Source: UBA1161 sp002311745 (lineage in GTDB: Bacteria; Planctomycetota; Phycisphaerae; Tepidisphaerales; Tepidisphaeraceae). From it: DNA of 64,000 nt. Shown one piece after another: positions 16,827-24,935 of this stretch (position 1 is its first letter; the number at the start of each line of letters is the position of its first letter). Location of the stretch: positions 124,001 through 188,000 of the forward strand of contig JBEKAB010000003.1 of assembly GCA_050018415.1 (NCBI GenBank), read 5' to 3'. Both the position numbers and the translations under genes were made by a program. Below the pieces are notes generated by a model that saw nothing but the letters and a program-made list of their open reading frames with translations, was not told where the DNA came from and made no database searches.

Positions 16827-18119
16827 ATGGATTTCTTCGAGTACAAACACGGCCAGCTCTATTGCGAAGACGTGCCCGCGGAAAAAATCGCCGCCCAGGT
16901 CGGCACACCCGCGTACGTCTATTCCAAGGCGACGTTTCTGCGGCATTACCGGCAAGTCGTCGAGGCCTTTGCCCCCCTGAAGGCGATGGTCTGCTATTCC
17001 ATCAAGAGCTGCGGCAACCTCCACATCTGCCGCATGCTGGCGCAGGAGGGGTGCGGATTCGACGTGACCAGCGGCGGCGAGCTGTACCGCGCCCTGAAGG
17101 CGGGCGGTGATGCGAAAAAGATCGTCTACGCCGGCGTCGGCAAAACGGATCAGGAGATCATCGACGCCATCAACGCCGGCATCGCCGCGTTCAACCTCGA
17201 GAGCGAGGCGGAGATCGAAAACATCGACCGCATCGCCGGGCAGCTGGGCAAAACCGCCGTCGGCGCCCTCCGCGTCAATCCGGACGTCGATCCCCAAACC
17301 CACGCCAAGACCGCCACCGGCAAGAAACAGAGCAAGTTCGGCGTGGACATCGAACGCGCCGCCGGCGTCTTCGAGCGGTACCGAACCTTGAAGCATCTGC
17401 GCATCACGGGCGTGCACATTCACATCGGCGGGCCGGTGTACCAGACCGAACCGTACGTGCTCGCGGTCGAAAAAATCGTGGCCTTGATCGAGCAGCTTCA
17501 GCGGCGCGGGCACAGCATCGAGTGGTTCGATTTAGGCGGCGGATTCGGCGTCAACTACGAGGGGCCGGACCAGGCCCTTCCCATCGCCGAGCACGCCAAG
17601 GCCCTGATCCCGCTGCTTGTGGACAAGCCCTACCGCATCGTCCTGGAGCCCGGCCGCTACATCGCGGGCAACGCGGGGATACTGCTCACCCGCGTGCTGT
17701 ACTGCAAAACCGGCGGGGAAAAGAGATTCGTCATCGTTGACGCGGGGATGAACGACCTGATCCGCCCGACGCTGTACGAAAGCTATCACCACATCTGGCC
17801 GGTCAAGCCCGATGCGGCCAACGTGCCCGTGCAGCGCAGCCGCGGTGAGGAGCCGCGCGGCGGCCAGGTCGTCGACGTGGTCGGGCCGATCTGCGAAAAC
17901 GGCGACTACCTGGCCCGCAACCGCCCGCTGCCGCCGGTGCAGCGCGGCGATCTCCTGGCCGTCTTCACCGCCGGCGCCTACGGATTTGCCATGAGCAGCA
18001 ATTACAACAACCGCCTGCGCGCCGCGGAGGTTTTTGTGGATGGCCAGCAGTTCCGCATCATCCGCCGGCGCGAAACCTACGACGATCTCGTTCGGCCCGA
18101 AGAGGCAATGGGCCAGTAA
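16827..18119 (+). CDS. lysA: Diaminopimelate decarboxylase
   Basis: Decarboxylates meso-diaminopimelate to lysine, a PLP enzyme of alanine-racemase fold. The 430-residue length is typical. The Schiff-base lysine is in MVCYSIKSCGNLHICRML (usually YAxKAN), GFDVTSGGELYRALKAG follows, then HIHIGGPVYQ and the phosphate-binding FDLGGGFGVNYEG. EPGRYIAGNAG and PICENGDYLA (with the substrate-contacting cysteine of the second subunit) are also present. The last motif supports diaminopimelate rather than ornithine or arginine as substrate. The SIKS and GGPV variants depart from E. coli-type enzymes. Confidence 0.93.
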   Translation: MDFFEYKHGQLYCEDVPAEKIAAQVGTPAYVYSKATFLRHYRQVVEAFAPLKAMVCYSIKSCGNLHICRMLAQEGCGFDVTSGGELYRALKAGGDAKKIVYAGVGKTDQEIIDAINAGIAAFNLESEAEIENIDRIAGQLGKTAVGALRVNPDVDPQTHAKTATGKKQSKFGVDIERAAGVFERYRTLKHLRITGVHIHIGGPVYQTEPYVLAVEKIVALIEQLQRRGHSIEWFDLGGGFGVNYEGPDQALPIAEHAKALIPLLVDKPYRIVLEPGRYIAGNAGILLTRVLYCKTGGEKRFVIVDAGMNDLIRPTLYESYHHIWPVKPDAANVPVQRSRGEEPRGGQVVDVVGPICENGDYLARNRPLPPVQRGDLLAVFTAGAYGFAMSSNYNNRLRAAEVFVDGQQFRIIRRRETYDDLVRPEEAMGQ

Positions 18120-18147
18120 CAATTTGGTCGATAAGTCACGGCGCGTC

Positions 18148-20352
18148 TCATGCACGCACGGTTCGCTTGCGTCGGGCCAGGAGGACCGGCGGTGCAACTG
18201 CCAGCAGGGCGAGACACGACGGCTCGGGAATGGCCTGAAAATTTTCCAGCACGATCTCGTTGGCGAACGCGCCGCTGCCGTAGAGGACCTGAAACGATCC
18301 GAGGCCGTCGGTTGTCACCAATCGACCGCCGTCGGCGACGTTCAGGAATGATCCGCTCAGAGCGAATCCCTGTCCCGCCTGCAGCATCAGGACGGTGAAT
18401 GTATCGGTGTCGGCGGGGATAAATCCGTTGGTCAACGTCAGTTCGAGGTTGCCGCCCAGGGCCATGTTGCCCTGGATGGTCAGTGAATCGTAATCTGTTC
18501 CCTGATTCCGCCCGCCGATGTTGAAGGCGAGGGTGGAGGGATCGGAGGAAAGGGTGACATTGGCGATGATCGTGCCGGAACCGGTGAGTGTTCCATCGTT
18601 CACTGCCAATCCACCGGGCGCCTGGATGGTTCCGTTGTGAACGGCCACGATTCCGTGGTTCGTGAAGGTGTAATTGGCTGGGAAGCCATCGGAGCTTTTT
18701 GTACTGATGTACAAGGTTGAGCCGTTGGTGGCTTCGAGGATTCCGTTGTTGATGAGGTTGGCAACGTAGGTATAAGTGCCGAGTTCAGGGTAGAGGTCGG
18801 AATCGATCGTGTCGTTATTGATGAGGGTTTCGCCGCCGAGCTGGTAAATGCCTTGCATCGTGGCGTGACTGCCCAGGGTGAAGGTGGAGGATTCGCCGAG
18901 GCTGATGTTGTCCCCACCCGTGCCGACGACGTTGAGGTTGTCCCAGGTTTGGCTCCCGAAAGCGTCAATCATTGTTCCCCTTGTCAGGTACATGTTGTGC
19001 CCGCTCAGATTGATGCCATTTTGGACCTGTAGGTACTCGTCGACCTGCAAATCGCCATTAATGACGGTTACGCCGCTGAGCGTGGCGCCATGTACATAAA
19101 GGCTGCCGCCGCCGACGTCGATGGTGCCGTTGGCGATGGTACCGCCTATGTTCCAGATTCCGCCGTAGTTGGCGGGTTTGAGAATCGCGCCGGTGTTGTC
19201 CAAGTAACCATCGCCGTTGAGGACGACGGTGCTGTCGGCCGAGACGATGAACTTTCCGATTCCCGCTGTAGTGTAGTGGCCGCCCAGCTCGACATAGCTG
19301 CCGTTGGTCGCGCTGATCGTGCCGGCGTTGCTCCAAGTGCCGCCGAGCACCAGGGTCGACGCGTCGGCCGTCACTATGCCGCCGCTGGCGTTGATCCAAT
19401 TGGTGGCTCCAATGTCGAGAGTTCCACCATTGGTGGCCTCGGCCAAGGTGTTGTTGGTAAAATTGCTGGTGTTGATTCCCACTGGCCAACCCCCGCGGGT
19501 GTCTGCGTTGATGGTGCCGTTGTTAACAAGCGAGCTGCCGTTGTATCCAAGATTTAAACCGTAGGCCAAGTCATAAAAATAGGCGCCACTGTGCACCGTC
19601 GTATTGTTGCCCAACGTGAGGGTGACGGGACTGGGGGAGGTGGGGCCGCTCACGGAGACCCAGGCGAACATTTGGGGGACGATGTTAATGTTGTTGAGAA
19701 CTTGGCTTGGGCCATCGAAGTAGATGTAGCTATTCTCGTTCAAGGGAACCAGATTATGGGTGCCGAGGGTTAGCCCGTTCCGTACGTAGAGATTCCCGTT
19801 AACCTGCAAATCTGCGCCGTTAACGGTCACGCCATTGAGCGTTCCGTTCTGGACGACGAGGCTGCCGCCGGAGATGGTAACGGTGGAATTGGCGATCGTG
19901 CCGCCGTTGAGTTGGTAGGTACCGGCATCGAGGTTGATCGGCGCCGTGAGCGTTCCGGCGGTGTGATCCAACGTGGCATTAGCGGAATTGAGCGTCAGAC
20001 CATCCGTAACGACGTCGGAATTGAGCGTGACCGTGTAAGGCGAGCCGGCGGCGGCGATGACCGCAAGATAATTGGTGCCCGGCGGCGTGCCGTTATTCGG
20101 ATAATTCGGCTGCGTCGACCAGGCGGAAGTGCTGGTCCAGTTGCCGCTGCTCGCCGAGAGCCAGGTCGCCGTCGTATCGCCGCGGCTGAGGCGCGGCAGA
20201 GCGAAAAGAGTTGCGGCCAAAATCGCTCCGACCTTACAGCCCCTGCTGTGCCGACACCCCTTCCATGGAACCCGCATCACAAGGTCGGATTCTTGGATTG
20301 CATTTTTCGCTACGTTTTGACCTCTGGAGAATGTTCGACGTGCCAAGTACAT
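18148..20352 (-). CDS. PEP-CTERM beta-helix (autotransporter-like) surface protein
   Basis: A 734-residue protein. A long basic N-region is followed by a hydrophobic signal core (VGAILAATLFALP, about 41-53), a Ser/Thr/Asn/Gly-rich beta-helix passenger, and the sorting tag AIPEPSCLALLAVAPPVLLARRKR at the very C-terminus. That tag (PEP motif, membrane stretch, basic cluster) is recognised by exosortase/XrtA systems; no exosortase is in this window. Two passenger stretches (about 151-204 and 404-456) are internal duplicates sharing GTIAN, GGSL, GVTV and DLQV motifs. A GGGAGAG site lies before ATG 20352; ATG 20277 would give a shorter signal peptide. It lies 336 bases downstream of the SecA-like gene on the same strand, so it may be cargo of that system. 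Confidence 0.9.
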   Translation of the reverse strand: MYLARRTFSRGQNVAKNAIQESDLVMRVPWKGCRHSRGCKVGAILAATLFALPRLSRGDTTATWLSASSGNWTSTSAWSTQPNYPNNGTPPGTNYLAVIAAAGSPYTVTLNSDVVTDGLTLNSANATLDHTAGTLTAPINLDAGTYQLNGGTIANSTVTISGGSLVVQNGTLNGVTVNGADLQVNGNLYVRNGLTLGTHNLVPLNENSYIYFDGPSQVLNNINIVPQMFAWVSVSGPTSPSPVTLTLGNNTTVHSGAYFYDLAYGLNLGYNGSSLVNNGTINADTRGGWPVGINTSNFTNNTLAEATNGGTLDIGATNWINASGGIVTADASTLVLGGTWSNAGTISATNGSYVELGGHYTTAGIGKFIVSADSTVVLNGDGYLDNTGAILKPANYGGIWNIGGTIANGTIDVGGGSLYVHGATLSGVTVINGDLQVDEYLQVQNGINLSGHNMYLTRGTMIDAFGSQTWDNLNVVGTGGDNISLGESSTFTLGSHATMQGIYQLGGETLINNDTIDSDLYPELGTYTYVANLINNGILEATNGSTLYISTKSSDGFPANYTFTNHGIVAVHNGTIQAPGGLAVNDGTLTGSGTIIANVTLSSDPSTLAFNIGGRNQGTDYDSLTIQGNMALGGNLELTLTNGFIPADTDTFTVLMLQAGQGFALSGSFLNVADGGRLVTTDGLGSFQVLYGSGAFANEIVLENFQAIPEPSCLALLAVAPPVLLARRKRTVRA

Positions 20353-20688
20353 GACGCTCTCTCCCTTGGTTGAGCCCACGAATCGCGTCCGGTGATTTGC
20401 CCCGAAAACGAAATCATAAAGCCCCAAACCAAACGGGCCAGCCGCGTTTACCCGGCGCGGCGGCCTGAAACCCGTCAGTCTGCAGAAACGGCATCCTCGG
20501 AAAACCCGGCTGAAATGTTCGGCCCCGGCAAACGACGCCGCGGACCGAAAAGTCATTTCGTCTGCGAACGCCTACGGGAGCGATTTTACTGCGGAAGTTT
20601 TTGAGAACGAAAGGGAATTCAAAAATCGCGGAAATCCGGCGATCTGCGGCGTTTGGGAATGCACCTTTTGCAGCGCTGAGGATCGCGG
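20353..20688. other. 336-base spacer between SecA-like gene and PEP-CTERM gene
   Basis: No gene could be supported on either strand. On the minus strand a TATGAT hexamer lies about 60 bases before the PEP-CTERM start, but no matching -35 at good spacing was found, so a promoter is only possible. No clear terminator with a T-run follows the SecA-like gene, leaving read-through into the PEP-CTERM gene open. Confidence 0.5.
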
Positions 20689-22626
20689 TCAGAAGGGGAG
20701 GGACTGGTCCATCCAGTCGTCGTTGCGGAGGACCTGTTTGCGGTTGAAGCGAGCCAGGCGTTCGGCGCGGGCCTGGGCCAGGGCGATGAGCCTGGCAGGG
20801 CCGATGCCGCGCCATTGGCGGCGCAGGCGCGCGGCGTGACGCATGAGCAGATCATCCTCGGCGCTGGCGAGCATTTGCGCGGAGCCGGGGTCGCCTTGGC
20901 GGGCGGCGCGGCCGTAGAGCTGGCGATCGACGCGGCCGGAGGTGTGGGGCTCGGTGGCGATGACGTGCAGGCCGCCCATTTCCGCCACGCCACGGGCCAG
21001 GCGGATGTCGGTGCCGCGGCCGGCCATGTTGGTGGCCACGGTGATTTTTCCCTGCTGCCCGGCCTCGGCGACGATGGACGCCTCCTGCGCCGTCTGGGTG
21101 GCGTTGAGCACACGATGCGAACGGCCGAGGGCGGCCAGGCGGCGGCTCACTTCCTCCGAGGCCAGCACGCTGCGCGTCCCCACCAGGACCGGCGCGCCGG
21201 TATCGTTGATCTCGCACACGCGATGGACCACGGCTTCCCATTTCTGCAAGAGCGTGTCGAAGAATCGCAGGGGCAGGTGCGTGCGGATGCAGGGCTTGTT
21301 GGTGGGGATGCGGATGACGGGGCGGTGATAGATCCCCCACAATTCGCCGCGGGATTCCCAGGCGGTGCCGGTCATCCCCGCCATGATCGGATATTGGCGG
21401 AAAAACCGCTGGAAGCTCATGCGCGCCAGATTTTCCTTGTCGGCGGTGACCGGCACGCCTTCCTTGACCTCGATGGCCTGATGCAATCCGTGCCGCCAGG
21501 ACCGATCCGCCATGATGCGCCCGGTGAACTCGTCGACGATCTGCACCTTGTCCTCGGTGCTGACCAGGTATTGCTCGTCGCGGATGAAGCAGTAGCGTGC
21601 CGTCAGCGCCTGCGTGACCAACTCCTCGCGTCGGCGCTGGCCCTGCCAGAAACCGCCATCGTCCCGCGCCAACTCATCCAGGCGGTTGTGGCCGCGCTGC
21701 GTGAGCTCGACGCTGCGGGTGCTCCAGTCGATGGTGAAATCGGCCTTCTGCTGAAGTTGAGCGGCCAGGGTGTCGGCGTGCTGGTAGAGTTGCGTGTTGC
21801 CTTCGGCCTCGGGGGAGTTGGAAATGATCAGGGGGGTGACGGCCTCGTCGATCAGCAGGCTGTCGGCCTCGTCGACGATGACCTTCCACAATCCCGGCAC
21901 CAGCAGGCGGCCGTGATGCGAGGGGGCGATCAGCAGGCCCACGGCCGTCTGCGTCGCCGTGCGCAGATTGCCCAGGGCGATTTGATCGCGCAGGAAATCC
22001 GCCACCAGTTCCTTGCTGGTGATGTACACGACGTCGCGGCGGTAATGATCGTAGCGCTCGGAGGGGGTGGTCTCGTGGATGACGTACCCGACGTTCAGGC
22101 CCATCAGCTCGTAGATGGGGCGCATGTCGGTGGCGTCGCGCTGGACCAGGTAATCGTTGACGGTGATCACGTGAACGGGCCGGCCCATCCACGCCCAGAG
22201 GCTGGCTGCCACCGCCGCCGTGAGCGTCTTGCCTTCGCCGGTGGCCATCTCAGTGATCAGCCCTTCGCACAGGGCTACGGCCCCCATGATCTGCACGAAA
22301 AACGGGCGCAGCCCCACGCCCCGCACCGCCGCCTCGCGCCCCAACGCCAGCGCTCGGTCCAGGGCAGGACCGTCCAGGCGATCCAGGCGGGCAAGGTCGC
22401 GCAGCTCGGCCACTTCCTCGCGGAAGCGCGTCGCCCCCAAAGCGTGGATTTCCGGTTCCAGCGTTTCCACCCGCTGCGCTTGCGCCGCCAGGCGCGGCAG
22501 AATTCGCCGCTTGTTCTTGAACCAGCCGACCATTCCGTGACAGAATTGATCCAGCCCGCGCAGTTCCTTCGCCTTGACGCGCCGGGCGTCGAAGACGGAC
22601 CAAAGATCGTGGGCAACCGAGGACAT
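20689..22626 (-). CDS. Short SecA paralogue (accessory export ATPase)
   Basis: A 645-residue protein against about 840-950 for housekeeping SecA. The DEAD motor is complete: Walker A in EMATGEGKTLTAAVAA (about 127-138), VITVNDYLVQRDA, Walker B in VIVDEADSLLIDEAVTPLI (about 250-268), YIMAGMTGTA-type motif, VGTRSVLASEEVS, VATNMAGRGTDIRLARG and GRAARQGDPGSAQM. The last is GRSGRQGDPGSS in ordinary SecA. The helical wing/scaffold C-terminal part is much reduced and no zinc-binding tail is present. It starts 3 bases after the stop of the M50/HlyD gene, hence translationally coupled to an export cluster. I infer a dedicated secretion motor, not the general SecA. Confidence 0.9.
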   Translation of the reverse strand: MSSVAHDLWSVFDARRVKAKELRGLDQFCHGMVGWFKNKRRILPRLAAQAQRVETLEPEIHALGATRFREEVAELRDLARLDRLDGPALDRALALGREAAVRGVGLRPFFVQIMGAVALCEGLITEMATGEGKTLTAAVAASLWAWMGRPVHVITVNDYLVQRDATDMRPIYELMGLNVGYVIHETTPSERYDHYRRDVVYITSKELVADFLRDQIALGNLRTATQTAVGLLIAPSHHGRLLVPGLWKVIVDEADSLLIDEAVTPLIISNSPEAEGNTQLYQHADTLAAQLQQKADFTIDWSTRSVELTQRGHNRLDELARDDGGFWQGQRRREELVTQALTARYCFIRDEQYLVSTEDKVQIVDEFTGRIMADRSWRHGLHQAIEVKEGVPVTADKENLARMSFQRFFRQYPIMAGMTGTAWESRGELWGIYHRPVIRIPTNKPCIRTHLPLRFFDTLLQKWEAVVHRVCEINDTGAPVLVGTRSVLASEEVSRRLAALGRSHRVLNATQTAQEASIVAEAGQQGKITVATNMAGRGTDIRLARGVAEMGGLHVIATEPHTSGRVDRQLYGRAARQGDPGSAQMLASAEDDLLMRHAARLRRQWRGIGPARLIALAQARAERLARFNRKQVLRNDDWMDQSLPF

Positions 22627-22629
22627 GGG

Positions 22630-24840
22630 CTACAGCCATCTGCCGGTGTCGTTGGTTTGGATCAATTGCAGGAACCGGCGTGTCCATTGCCAGAGGAGCG
22701 GTTTTTTGTTCAAGGTCAGGCGGACGTAGGCGCGCTGGCCGGCGTAGAAAAGCCCGCCGGCGTTGTCGAGCTTGACCCGCGCCTCAAAGTGGGGCGTTTC
22801 CGAGTGCGTTCCATTGGGATCGTGGGGATCGACCATGATGTCGCCGCCGCCGGCCTGCCCCAGGGCCGGGTGGGCGATTTGCGTCACGGCCGCCGGAGGA
22901 ATGGTTACGGCTCCACCCGGCACGGTGCGGCCGAGCATGCCCGCCAGGCGGATTTCCGCCTTGGGATTGGCGAAACGCTGCACCAGTTCGGCGTCTTTCT
23001 GCTGGATGTCCCCCTTGACGATGAGGCGATCCAGCACCGCGACGCTGCCGATTTCTTCGCCGCGGGGCAAGAACGTGTCGGGCAATTCGCGCAGCATGGG
23101 GGCCACCAGCCGTCCGGTGAACGGCGCCTTGAGCTGCAACTGTTCCTGGCGTTGGCGGGCGTCGGCCAGCTTGCCTTGCCAGGCTTCCAGGTCGGCCTGG
23201 TCCTTGGCCAACTCGTTGAGGTCCGTGGCCCGCGATTGGCGGATGCGCGCGTTGATCTCCTCGATCCGCGCCTGGGCGATTTCGATGTCATGCTGCACCA
23301 CGGGGTTGGTCATTTGCAGGATGAGCTGGCCGGCCGCCACGAGCTGCCCGTCGGTGGCGTAGATGCCGCTCACCCGGCCCTCGGCGCCGGTCTTGAGCGT
23401 CCCGCTGATCAGCATGCCCGAAGGACCGGTGGGATCATCCGGCTGGACGACGCCCGCGAATTCCACGTGCACCGGGAATCGGATCAGGCCGACCAGCACC
23501 ACGATCGCCGCCACCACCGCGCCGCTGAAGGCAATGGCTCGACCGCGCTTGCGGTGCAACTCGGGTTCCAGGAGCAGGTATTTGCCCAGGCGGATCACCG
23601 GAACGAACAGCCAGGTGATGACTCCACCCAGCCCCATCAGGATGCCCAGCACCGGTATTTTGTAGGTGACGATCAGGATGATCATCACGCCGACGAACAC
23701 GCGGTAGATGCTGCTGGCGATCGCGTAAAACAACAGCCACAGGCGCTGGCCCAGCGGCGGCAGCGGCTGGGTCAGCTTCAGGTGGAACACGTGCCGCTTG
23801 ATCAGCCCCAGGGCGTATTCCGTGCTCTTTTGCCGCAGGTTGGGAATCTCCAGCAGGTCCGACAGGATGTAATAGCCGTCGTAGCGGAGCAGCGGGTTGG
23901 CGTTGAAGATCAACGTGGAGACCGAGGCGATGAACATCGCGTTGTACGCCAGTTGGTTGATCAGCGGGTCATTGGCGTGGTTGGTGTACGCCCAGACGAA
24001 CGCGCACAAGGCGGCGATGAACAGCTCGACGATCATGCCCGCCGCGCCCACGAATATGCGTTGCCATTTGTTGGGAAAGGCCCAGGCGGTGGAGGCATCC
24101 ACGTAGGGCGTGGGGACCAGCACCAGGAGCATCACGCCCAGCTCGTGGCATTCACCGCCGAACCTGCGGCACGACGCCGCGTGGCCCGTTTCGTGACAGA
24201 ACTTGATGACCACGAACGTCGCGTAGAGATAAAAGATATTTTCCCAGTTGTGTTGGAAGTCCAGGGCGTGGGCGCCGGCGGCCTTGAGGGCCGTCCACTT
24301 CGGAAGCACCACCGCCAGGGCGCTGCAGATCACGATCAGCCAAATCAGCGCCCCCAATTTGCTGAACAGCAGCCGGGCCACCGGCATCCATCGCCGCAAA
24401 AAAGCATCCGGATCCCAAAAGGGAATGCGCGGGAACAGCACGTTCATCAGCCGGTTCTGTATCTGCCGCTTGACCATCTGCTTGTGTCGGCGGAGCAGCA
24501 CGGTGGCATCGGGGGTGATGTTGGTTTCCAGCAAATTGGCGGCGTAGAGCTGGCTGAGAATCTGGATGACTTCCGGCTGGGTGGGCGCCTCGTCGGCGAG
24601 TTGGCCGCCGACCAGGTCCCAGGCTTCGGCGACGGTGCGCCGGCCGTCCAGCAGCCCCACGAAGCGGTAGGCCGGATCGCTGAGGCGGTGGAACTGATTC
24701 CCCGCCGGATCGCGCACGACGTACCACCGCTCCCCGCGGTAGTGCTGCCGCGAAATTTGCGCCCCGGCGCGCAGCCGCGGCTTAAGCGTCGCCACGCGAT
24801 ACCAGCTTTCAGAAAATGTGGGACGCAGTTGCAGAGTCAT
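22630..24840 (-). CDS. PqqD-like / M50 metalloprotease / HlyD fusion protein
   Basis: A 736-residue three-part membrane protein. Residues about 30-108 resemble a PqqD-type winged helix (YVVRDPAGNQFHRLSD, RRTVAEAWDLV, LSQLYAANLLE). About 150-480 is a polytopic M50 site-2-protease-like region with a zinc site in CHETGHAASC (HETGH at 216-220) and the distal Asp in NPLLRYDGYYIL (Asp321). About 490-736 is a HlyD/biotinyl-lipoyl adaptor: GVVQPDDPTG, a long coiled-coil hairpin, then QLKAPFTGRLVAPM. The family is associated with export of peptides or proteins across the envelope. ATG 24840 was preferred over ATG 24912, whose extra residues are translated from the repeat at 24841-24935. It sits between a GAF-HlyD gene and the SecA-like gene. 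Confidence 0.9.
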   Translation of the reverse strand: MTLQLRPTFSESWYRVATLKPRLRAGAQISRQHYRGERWYVVRDPAGNQFHRLSDPAYRFVGLLDGRRTVAEAWDLVGGQLADEAPTQPEVIQILSQLYAANLLETNITPDATVLLRRHKQMVKRQIQNRLMNVLFPRIPFWDPDAFLRRWMPVARLLFSKLGALIWLIVICSALAVVLPKWTALKAAGAHALDFQHNWENIFYLYATFVVIKFCHETGHAASCRRFGGECHELGVMLLVLVPTPYVDASTAWAFPNKWQRIFVGAAGMIVELFIAALCAFVWAYTNHANDPLINQLAYNAMFIASVSTLIFNANPLLRYDGYYILSDLLEIPNLRQKSTEYALGLIKRHVFHLKLTQPLPPLGQRLWLLFYAIASSIYRVFVGVMIILIVTYKIPVLGILMGLGGVITWLFVPVIRLGKYLLLEPELHRKRGRAIAFSGAVVAAIVVLVGLIRFPVHVEFAGVVQPDDPTGPSGMLISGTLKTGAEGRVSGIYATDGQLVAAGQLILQMTNPVVQHDIEIAQARIEEINARIRQSRATDLNELAKDQADLEAWQGKLADARQRQEQLQLKAPFTGRLVAPMLRELPDTFLPRGEEIGSVAVLDRLIVKGDIQQKDAELVQRFANPKAEIRLAGMLGRTVPGGAVTIPPAAVTQIAHPALGQAGGGDIMVDPHDPNGTHSETPHFEARVKLDNAGGLFYAGQRAYVRLTLNKKPLLWQWTRRFLQLIQTNDTGRWL

Positions 24841-24935
24841 GGGGCTAGTTGCTGGTTGCTGGTTGCTGGTTGCTAGAAAAAGCCAAGGCGGCCGGCTGAT
24901 TTTCTCTAGCAACTAGCAACCAGCAACTAGCAACT
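24841..24935. repeat. Intercistronic inverted repeat built of 7-base direct repeats
   Basis: The left arm 24845-24876 is four tandem copies of a TTGCTGG heptamer bounded by CTAG. The right arm 24906-24935 is the complementary series of CTAGCAA/CCAGCAA units. The arms are separated by about 29 bases. The element fills the whole space between the GAF-HlyD stop and the M50/HlyD start codon, so it would fold in the operon mRNA. Confidence 0.85.

Noticed and set aside
20815..24876. A 1,353-codon plus-strand frame across the SecA-like and M50 genes
   Set aside because: It is the antisense of well-supported genes; its His/Gln/Gly/Asp-rich composition is that of antisense translation in GC-rich DNA.
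24841..24912. Upstream ATG for the M50/HlyD gene
   Set aside because: The extra residues come from the tandem repeat, not from conserved protein.
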